Below, piece by piece: positions 38,028 to 43,585 of a stretch of 43,585 bases of DNA. The DNA is taken from NCBI RefSeq assembly GCF_001896135.2, contig NZ_MPOH02000011.1:1001899-1045483 (forward strand). Direction: 5' to 3'. Under the pieces are notes generated by a model. That model did not search any database. It was not told the origin of the DNA and saw only the letters and a list, made by a program, of their open reading frames with translations. The stretch is from Streptomyces phaeoluteigriseus (GTDB lineage Bacteria > Actinomycetota > Actinomycetes > Streptomycetales > Streptomycetaceae). Position numbers and translations under genes: made by a program. Numbering within the stretch: position 1 is the first letter of the stretch; every line of letters begins with the position of its first letter.

Positions 38028-38539
38028 GTGTATTGACCCGCAGCGTTGTTCACACGGTTGATCGGTGGCCGGCCGCCGAGTGCGGTGTGGCTCGCTCCCG
38101 GTGACCCGGGCGTGCCAGTCGATCTCCGCCGGGTCGGGGGCGAGGTCGCCGGTGACGACCGCTTCGTGGACGCAGAGCCAGTCGGGGCCGATCGCTCCCC
38201 GGCGCAGGAACGTGAACGCGAACCGGACCGCCGGTGCCCGCGCGCCGAGTCCTCGGCCGGCTCACGGGCGGCGGCCCGCTCGTAGGACTCGCCGGCCTCG
38301 GCGCCTCCGCCGAGCAGCCGGTTGTACCGGCCGGGGGAACCGGGAACGGTCTCCGGCCGGGGGAACCGGGACACGGTCTCCGGCCGCCGGTGCGCCAGGA
38401 TCCGGCCGTCCGCGTCCCGGCGGACGGTGGTCGCGACGCGGTGCGGCCGGCCGTTGCTGACGGCCTCACCGCGGTCCACCACCCCGATCGCCCGGTCCCG
38501 CTCGTCGACCCGGTCCACCCGCTCACCCGTGGCTGTCAT
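38024..38539 (-). pseudogene. NUDIX hydrolase, decayed (frameshift, internal tandem duplication)
   Basis: From ATG 38539 the frame reads MTATGERVDRVDERDRAIGV, HRVATTVRRDADGRILAHRR and the Nudix box GGGAEAGESYERAAAREPAE. Just after the box a base seems missing (about 38248-38252); the shifted frame continues VRFAFTFLRRGAIGPDWLCV and VHEAVVTGDLAPDPAEIDW, as in intact homologues. The end then degrades further, with fragments of the usual C-terminus (TALGGRP) in yet another frame. Before the Nudix box a 26/27-base unit is duplicated (38327-38352 and 38353-38379). The gene lies antisense between two helicase genes. Several defects together make true decay more likely here than elsewhere. Confidence 0.65.
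38327..38379. repeat. 26/27-base tandem duplication inside the NUDIX remnant
   Basis: Units start CCGGCCGGGGGAACCGGG and end GGTCT; they differ by one inserted base and one neighbouring change. The duplication adds nine codons (ETVSRFPRP) to the encoded protein. Confidence 0.85.
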
Positions 38540-38635
38540 GAAGGCCACCCCGCGCACCCCCGCCCCCGTCGTGGCCGGTAGGGCACACTGGACGTTTGGC
38601 CGCGTTCCACGGCCGTGAGGGAAAGGGTGCCCCGC

Positions 38636-40282
38636 GTGAATGGTCCACTCATCGTCCAGTCCGACAAGACCCTGCTCTTGGAGGTCGACCACGAGCGGGC
38701 CGACGCGTGCCGCCGGGCCATCGCGCCGTTCGCGGAACTGGAGCGGGCGCCCGAGCACATCCACACCTACCGGCTGACCCCGCTGGGCCTGTGGAACGCG
38801 CGCGCCGCCGGTCACGACGCCGAGCAGGTGGTGGACGCGCTGGTGGAGTTCAGCCGGTATCCGGTGCCGCACGCGCTGCTGGTGGACATCGCCGAGACGA
38901 TGGACCGCTACGGACGGCTGACGCTCAGCAAGCATCCCGCGCACGGTCTCGTGCTGACCACCACGGACCGGCCGGTGCTGGAGGAGATCCTGCGGTCCAA
39001 GCGGGTCGCCCCGCTGGTCGGGACCCGGATCGACCCCGACACGGTCGCCGTGCACCCCTCCGAGCGCGGGCAGATCAAGCAGACCCTGCTGAAGCTGGGC
39101 TGGCCGGCCGAGGACCTCGCGGGGTACGTCGACGGCGAGGCGCATCCCATCGAGCTGGCCGAGGACGGCTGGGCGCTGCGGCCGTACCAGAGGCAGGCCG
39201 TGGAGAACTTCTGGCACGGCGGGTCCGGGGTCGTGGTCCTGCCCTGCGGCGCCGGGAAGACGCTGGTCGGGGCCGGGTCGATGGCGCAGGCCAAGGCGAC
39301 CACGCTGATCCTCGTCACCAACACCGTCTCCGCCCGGCAGTGGAAGCACGAGCTGATCAAGCGGACGTCGCTGACCGAGGAGGAGATCGGCGAGTACAGC
39401 GGGACGCGGAAGGAGATCCGGCCCGTCACCATCGCCACCTACCAGGTGCTGACGACCAGGCGGAAGGGCGTCTACCCGCACCTGGAGCTGTTCGACTCCC
39501 GCGACTGGGGGCTGATCGTCTACGACGAGGTGCACCTGCTGCCGGCGCCGGTCTTCAAGTTCACGGCCGACCTCCAGGCGCGGCGGCGGCTGGGTCTCAC
39601 GGCCACGCTGGTGCGCGAGGACGGCCGCGAGTCGGACGTCTTCTCCCTCATCGGGCCCAAGCGGTTCGACGCCCCGTGGAAGGAGATCGAGGCGCAGGGC
39701 TACATCGCGCCCGCGGACTGTGTCGAGGTCCGCGTCAACCTCACGGACGCCGAGCGCCTCGCCTACGCGACCGCCGAGGCCGAGGAGAAGTACCGCTTCT
39801 GCGCCACCACCGAGACCAAGCGGAAGGTGACGGAGGCGATCGTGCGCCGGTTCGCCGGACAGCAGATCCTCGTCATCGGGCAGTACATCGACCAGCTCGA
39901 CGAGCTGGGGGAGCATCTGAACGCGCCGGTCATCAAGGGCGAGACGTCCAACGCCCAGCGGGAGAAGCTGTTCGAGTCGTTCCGGCAGGGCGAGATCAGC
40001 GTGCTGGTGGTGTCGAAGGTCGCGAACTTCTCGATCGACCTGCCGGAGGCGACGGTCGCCATCCAGGTCTCGGGCACCTTCGGCTCGCGCCAGGAGGAGG
40101 CCCAGCGGCTGGGACGGGTGCTGCGGCCGAAGGCGGACGGCCACCAGGCCCACTTCTACTCGGTCGTCGCCCGCGACACGCTGGACCAGGACTTCGCCGC
40201 CCACCGGCAGCGCTTCCTCGCCGAACAGGGCTACGCCTACCGGATCATGGACGCGACCGAACTGCTGGCGGAGGAGGCCTGA
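38636..40282 (+). CDS. DNA repair helicase XPB
   Basis: This is a 548-residue superfamily 2 helicase of the bacterial XPB type (3'-5' DNA unwinding). An N-terminal damage-recognition-like domain (PLIVQSDKTLLLEVDHERAD, DRPVLEEILRSKRVAPLVGT) is followed by the Q-motif region LRPYQRQAVENFWHGGSG. Walker A is LPCGAGKT with K208, the DEVH box is at about D297 (LIVYDEVHLLPAPVFK), the RED-like motif is VREDGRESD, and motif VI is in RQEEAQRLGRVLRPKADG. The start is GTG 38636 (VNGPLIV), as in homologues, with AAGGG eight bases upstream; two other in-frame GTGs lie at 38615 and 38627. Known bacterial XPBs work with the nuclease Bax1 or with other partners; here the WYL-type protein upstream is the likely partner. 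Confidence 0.95.
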   Translation: MNGPLIVQSDKTLLLEVDHERADACRRAIAPFAELERAPEHIHTYRLTPLGLWNARAAGHDAEQVVDALVEFSRYPVPHALLVDIAETMDRYGRLTLSKHPAHGLVLTTTDRPVLEEILRSKRVAPLVGTRIDPDTVAVHPSERGQIKQTLLKLGWPAEDLAGYVDGEAHPIELAEDGWALRPYQRQAVENFWHGGSGVVVLPCGAGKTLVGAGSMAQAKATTLILVTNTVSARQWKHELIKRTSLTEEEIGEYSGTRKEIRPVTIATYQVLTTRRKGVYPHLELFDSRDWGLIVYDEVHLLPAPVFKFTADLQARRRLGLTATLVREDGRESDVFSLIGPKRFDAPWKEIEAQGYIAPADCVEVRVNLTDAERLAYATAEAEEKYRFCATTETKRKVTEAIVRRFAGQQILVIGQYIDQLDELGEHLNAPVIKGETSNAQREKLFESFRQGEISVLVVSKVANFSIDLPEATVAIQVSGTFGSRQEEAQRLGRVLRPKADGHQAHFYSVVARDTLDQDFAAHRQRFLAEQGYAYRIMDATELLAEEA

Positions 40283-40283
40283 C

Positions 40284-40354
40284 CCGTCACGTGAGGGGGT
40301 CCGTCACGTGAGGGGGTCATCCGTCACGGTGAGGTGTCCGTCACGGTGAGGGGA
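40284..40354. repeat. 17-base tandem repeats between two convergent stop codons
   Basis: CCGTCACGTGAGGGGGT occurs twice in tandem (40284-40300, 40301-40317). After three bases come CCGTCACGGTGAGGTGT (40321-40337) and CCGTCACGGTGAGGGGA (40338-40354). The last unit contains the stop codon of the convergent membrane protein (40341-40343). The first unit begins two bases after the XPB stop. Confidence 0.92.
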
Positions 40355-40768
40355 TCGTGCACACCAGGGCGATCACCAGCACCGGCGGGGCGACGGTGGC
40401 GATGGCGGCCCAGCGGCGCAGGTTCCGGTGACGGACCTTGCGGGGCAGCGACCAGGCGGTGACGAGCGCGGCGAGCGAGAGCACGCCGCCGAAGACGATC
40501 GTGCCGTAGATCAGGTACAGCCAGGTCGTGAGCGCCGTCGGGCAGTCGGTGCCGCAGCTGTCGGTGGCCATCACGGACAGTCCGCCGAGGAAGAGGGCGG
40601 CGGGTCCGAGGACCGCCAGCAGCACCGTGGCGACCAGCGGGGCGGTCGAGGTCCGGTGGTCGTGGTCGTCGGGACCGGGCATCGGGTAGGGGGCGTGCCG
40701 TAGTACGGCGGGCCCGGCCGGGTCGGCCGGCTCGGCTGGGAGTACGGCCCGTGCCGCGGCGTCGTCAT
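40341..40768 (-). CDS. Membrane protein of unknown function, N-terminal frameshift likely
   Basis: The C-terminal part has three membrane helices (APLVATVLLAVLGPAALFLG, TALTTWLYLIYGTIVFGGVL, AAIATVAPPVLVIALVCTIP), a loop with two cysteines (DSCGTDCP) probably outside, and a basic loop (PRKVRHRNLRR). The frame continues open to an ATG at 40820, but codons there use A/T at third positions. A different frame from ATG 40768, MTTPRHGPYSQPSRPTRPGP, has almost only G/C third positions and joins at YGTPP/YPMPGPDDHDH if one base is added to the five-base G run at 40689-40693. The corrected protein would have 142 residues. Function unknown. Confidence 0.65.
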
Positions 40769-40905
40769 ACCCCGAGTGAACCGCCGGGCGGCGCGGGCGG
40801 GCATCGGCGCGGGTACTCATCCGGGCGCCGCGCGTACTCAGACGCGGCGGGACCGGCGGGTCGCCCAGCAGGGACGGCCGGGCGCCGGGGAGTCGGCGAG
40901 GTGGG

Positions 40906-41091
40906 CTACCTGCGGCGGACGCCCATCTCCTCGCCGTACTCGCCGAGGACGACCACGTCGAAGGCAGCGCCCAGATAGACGCGTATCGCGTGCAGGGCGT
41001 CGCCGAGGCGGTGGTGGTGGGTGCCGGAGACGGAGGTCGCGCCGGACGGACGGCCCGGGGCGGGGGCTGGGGTGAAGGTCGCTGCGCTCAT
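40906..41091 (-). CDS. Small conserved Streptomyces protein, 61 residues
   Basis: It begins MSAATFTPAPAPGRPSGATS, then HHHRLGDALHAIRVYLGAAF and DVVVLGEYGEEMGVRRR to the stop. One amphipathic helix (LGDALHAIRVYLGAAFDVVV) is flanked by charged ends. I recall close relatives in other Streptomyces, with the LGEY and VRRR ending kept. A -10-like CACCAT lies six bases upstream of the ATG. Function unknown; it is divergent from helR. Confidence 0.6.
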   Translation of the reverse strand: MSAATFTPAPAPGRPSGATSVSGTHHHRLGDALHAIRVYLGAAFDVVVLGEYGEEMGVRRR

Positions 41092-41097
41092 GACTCC

Positions 41098-41103
41098 ATG
41101 GTG
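41098..41103 (-). promoter_or_regulatory. Possible -10 box of the 61-residue protein gene
   Basis: The minus strand reads CACCAT six bases before ATG 41091. The pattern fits a leaderless start. Confidence 0.35.
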
Positions 41104-41187
41104 CGATAGGGGACATAAGGGTGGCATCGGTCTCAGGAGCCAGTTCGGGTGGTCCGGGTGTCCTCCCGCAGAGGGAGCGGTTCCTCC

Positions 41188-41228
41188 GGGGACAGGGGGG
41201 CACAGGGGGGCTCGTCCCCTAGGGGACG
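41188..41228 (+). promoter_or_regulatory. G-quadruplex-like array and 16-bp palindrome upstream of helR
   Basis: Four G-runs of four to six bases (41188-41191, 41195-41200, 41205-41210, 41222-41225) include two tandem copies of ACAGGGGGGC. The last run lies in the perfect palindrome CGTCCCCTAGGGGACG (41213-41228). The region is about 100 bases upstream of the likely helR promoter. The remaining bases of 41092-41428 show no gene. Confidence 0.55.
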
Positions 41229-41324
41229 GCAGCGGTCCGGAGGGGAGGACGGAGCGAGGAGCGGGAGGGCGGAACGAGGACGAGGGACGGGAAAACCCGT
41301 TGGCCTCCCGGCGCCCCCTGGTTC

Positions 41325-41330
41325 TAGAAT
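41325..41330 (+). promoter_or_regulatory. Probable -10 box of helR
   Basis: TAGAAT (41325-41330) within the palindrome TTCTAGAA is a strong -10 match; TTGGCC at 41300-41305 is a weak -35 at 19 bases. The leader would be about 90 bases long. Confidence 0.55.
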
Positions 41331-41428
41331 CTCCGCTCTTGCCCGCCTCCGCATGGAGCGCCGCCGCCCGGACGGAAACCGGTCGGCTTCCCGCAGTCAC
41401 CCCTTTCCGCAGGCCCGGAGGCACCCCC

Positions 41429-43474
41429 TTGTCCACGCCCGTGTCCGCTGACGACCCGCTCTCCCGTGAGCGCTCCCACCTCGCCTCCTCCCGTGCCGCG
41501 CTGCGCGCCATGCGCGAGGACGTCCAGTCCCTCGACATCAGGGACGTCACCGCGAACTGGGTCAACGCGCAGATCCTGGAACGCCAGATCGGGGACCGCA
41601 TCAAGGCGCTCGCCGACCTCAGCCACACCCCGCTGTTCTTCGGCCGGCTGGACTACCTCCACGCGCCCGGCGCCGACCGGGCCGAGGGCGCGGAAGGGGA
41701 ACGCTTCTACATCGGGCGCCGGCACGTCCACGACCAGGACGGCGACCCGATGGTCATCGACTGGCGCGCGCCGGTCTCGCAGCCGTTCTACCGGGCCTCG
41801 AAGAAGGACCCGATGGACGTGGGCCTCCGGCGCCGCTTCGGGTACACCGGCGGTGACCTCACCGCGTACGAGGACGAGCACCTCTCCGACCCGGCCGAGG
41901 CGGCCACCACCAGCAAGCTGCTCCAGCGGGAGATCGAGCGGCCGCGTGTCGGCCCGATGCGGGACATCGTCGCCACCATCCAGCCCGAGCAGGACGAGAT
42001 CGTCCGCAGCGGGCTGAGCGGCTCGGTGTGCGTCCAGGGCGGCCCCGGCACCGGGAAGACGGCCGTCGGTCTGCACCGGGTGGCGTATCTGCTGTACGCC
42101 CACCGCGAGCGGCTCGCCCGCACCGGCACGCTGGTCATCGGGCCGAACCGGTCCTTCCTCCACTACATCGAGCAGGTGCTGCCCGCGCTCGGCGAGTTGG
42201 CGGTCCGCCAGGCCACCGTCGACGACCTCGTCGCGCAGGTCGAGGTGCGGGGCACGGACGAGGCCCCCGCGGCGGTCGTCAAGGGCGACGCGCGGATGGC
42301 CGAGGTGCTGCGGCGGGCGCTGTACTCCCACGTCACCCTGCCGACCGAGCCGGTCGTCGTCGTGCGCGGATCACGCCGCTGGCGGGTCCCGGCGTACGAA
42401 CTGGAGGGTCTCGTGCGCGAGTTGCTCGCCCGCGACATCCGCTACGGCGCCGCCCGCGACGCCCTCCCGCAGCGCGTCGCGCATGCCGTGCTGGTGCAGA
42501 TGGAGCGGGCCGGGGAGGCGCCCGACGACCGGGTGCAGGACGCGGTGGCGCGCAACAGCGCCGTCAAGGCGGCCGTGAAGGCGGTCTGGCCGCCCGTCGA
42601 TCCGGCGAAGCTGGTGCTGCGGCTGCTCACGGACCCGGAGTTCCTCGCGGAGCACGCGGAGGGCATCCTCACCGGGGACGAGCAGAAGACGATCCTGTGG
42701 GCCAGGCCGGCACGGTCGGTGAAATCCGCCAGGTGGTCCGCCGCGGACGCGGTGCTGATCGACGAGGCGACCGACCTCGTGGAGCGCACGCACTCCCTGG
42801 GCCATGTGGTCCTGGACGAGGCGCAGGATCTGTCTCCCATGCAGTACCGGGCGGTCGGCCGCCGCTGCAGCACCGGCAGCGCGACCGTCCTGGGCGACCT
42901 GGCGCAGGGCACCACGCCCTGGGCGACGCGGAGTTGGCAGGAGGCCCTCGCACACCTCGGCAAGGCCGACGCGGTGATCGAGGAACTCACGGCCGGTTTC
43001 CGCGTCCCGACGGACGTGATCACCTACGCCTCCCGGCTGCTGCCCCACATCGCACCGGGCCTGACACCGGTCGCCTCGGTCCGCGAGAACCCCGGCTTCT
43101 TCGAGGTCCGCGCGGTGTCGGAGGACGCCGACGTCATCTCCGCCTGCGAGGAGTTGCTGCACAACGAGGGGTCGACGGGCCTCATCGCGGCCGACGCCCG
43201 TGTGCCCGTCCTCGCCGGGGCGCTCACGGCGGCGGGGATCGCCTTCCTGGCCCCCGGCGAGGAGACCACCCGGGAAACCCGCCTGACCCTGGTCCCCGCC
43301 TCCCTGGCCAAGGGCCTGGAGTACGACTACGTGGTCCTGGACGAGCCGAGCGCGGTGGTGGACGCGGAGCCCGACGAACGGACCGGGCTGCGACGGCTGT
43401 ACGTGGCGCTGACGCGTGCGGTGTCGGGGCTGGTGGTGACACACGCCACCGGCCTGCCGCCCCAACTGACCTGA
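41429..43474 (+). CDS. helR: HelR/HelD-type RNA polymerase-recycling helicase
   Basis: This is a 681-residue UvrD-like superfamily 1 ATPase. In Streptomyces, proteins of this family (HelR) remove RNA polymerase from DNA and protect it from rifamycins. The N-terminal arm is helical (RSHLASSRAALRAMREDVQS) followed by DDPLS-type and FFGRLDYLHAPGADR stretches typical of HelD proteins. Walker A GGPGTGKT is at 204-211, motif II LDEAQDLSP is at about D463, and the C-terminus carries LVPASLAKGLEYDYVVLDEP and RRLYVALTRAVSGLVVTH (motifs V and VI). The start is the TTG at 41429, chosen for GGAGG seven bases upstream. I did not recognise the rifamycin-associated element of HelR genes upstream; instead there is a G-rich palindromic block. 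Confidence 0.88.
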   Translation: MSTPVSADDPLSRERSHLASSRAALRAMREDVQSLDIRDVTANWVNAQILERQIGDRIKALADLSHTPLFFGRLDYLHAPGADRAEGAEGERFYIGRRHVHDQDGDPMVIDWRAPVSQPFYRASKKDPMDVGLRRRFGYTGGDLTAYEDEHLSDPAEAATTSKLLQREIERPRVGPMRDIVATIQPEQDEIVRSGLSGSVCVQGGPGTGKTAVGLHRVAYLLYAHRERLARTGTLVIGPNRSFLHYIEQVLPALGELAVRQATVDDLVAQVEVRGTDEAPAAVVKGDARMAEVLRRALYSHVTLPTEPVVVVRGSRRWRVPAYELEGLVRELLARDIRYGAARDALPQRVAHAVLVQMERAGEAPDDRVQDAVARNSAVKAAVKAVWPPVDPAKLVLRLLTDPEFLAEHAEGILTGDEQKTILWARPARSVKSARWSAADAVLIDEATDLVERTHSLGHVVLDEAQDLSPMQYRAVGRRCSTGSATVLGDLAQGTTPWATRSWQEALAHLGKADAVIEELTAGFRVPTDVITYASRLLPHIAPGLTPVASVRENPGFFEVRAVSEDADVISACEELLHNEGSTGLIAADARVPVLAGALTAAGIAFLAPGEETTRETRLTLVPASLAKGLEYDYVVLDEPSAVVDAEPDERTGLRRLYVALTRAVSGLVVTHATGLPPQLT

Positions 43475-43585
43475 CCCAGCCGCCCGGGGCGATGGGAGGG
43501 ACGGGGCGGCACCCCCCTCACCGCCGGGCCGCGCGCCCCACCCCACGCCGCGGCCCACCCGTCACCCCCCGTCCAACACCCGCCG
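43475..43585. other. Non-coding window end
   Basis: A C-rich stretch with no gene or clear hairpin; codon-like pattern is absent. The next gene must begin beyond the window. Confidence 0.6.

Noticed and set aside
41092..41428. Rifamycin-associated element upstream of helR
   Set aside because: The inverted repeat found (CGTCCCCTAGGGGACG) does not match the element as I remember it; a motif search is needed.

Overview
The window is about 72% GC with near-saturated G/C at third codon positions. The gene set (FemX-type ligase, futalosine-pathway menaquinone genes, DUF2530, DUF2771, DUF3027, XPB helicase with a WYL-type partner, HelR-type helicase) points to a Streptomyces chromosome core region. 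From memory, serC and mqnB/mqnD occupy comparable places in S. coelicolor (around SCO4366 and SCO4326/4327). I see no phage, insertion sequence, tRNA, rRNA or CRISPR array.

Layout. 1-8,000: end of an EamA exporter, a Fem-family ligase followed by a tandem repeat array, a giant FAD/Fe-S oxidoreductase, serC and a frameshifted methyltransferase. 8,100-10,800: a DrrA/DrrB-like ABC exporter with a divergent, frameshifted TetR gene and a shared operator. 10,800-14,450: a secreted beta-propeller protein, an SGNH hydrolase, an aldo/keto reductase, and a 29-aa membrane peptide downstream of a twice-frameshifted thpR. 14,490-18,560: MarR-MFS operon, a small RHH protein, an NCS2 purine permease and DUF2530. 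18,650-26,630: a CtpE-like P-type ATPase, a secreted protein, a large Hsp90/sacsin-type ATPase (frameshifted) and DUF3027. 26,990-31,800: MFS protein, DUF2771 lipoprotein, mqnB-mqnD, a cold-shock protein and a small membrane protein. 31,800-43,585: HAD hydrolase, a HAAS-like membrane protein, an unusual membrane-anchored PstS-like protein, the WYL-helicase/XPB pair around a decayed NUDIX gene, two small proteins and HelR.

Three window-wide patterns stand out. (1) At seven places short tandem duplications include or directly follow a gene's stop codon. (2) At least eight genes carry an apparent one-base deletion; in the five complete genes whose ends are clear, adding the missing base or bases makes the length an exact multiple of three, which suggests base-calling error more than real gene decay. 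(3) At least ten genes have a -10-like hexamer six or seven bases before the start codon, the arrangement expected for leaderless mRNAs. A 12-bp CG-rich palindrome also recurs four times within 2.2 kb near the oxidoreductase gene.

I found no complete new defence or biosynthetic system. The best candidates for undescribed biology are the stop-codon repeats, the PstS-like fusion protein at 33.6-35.2 kb, and the G-rich palindromic leader of helR.
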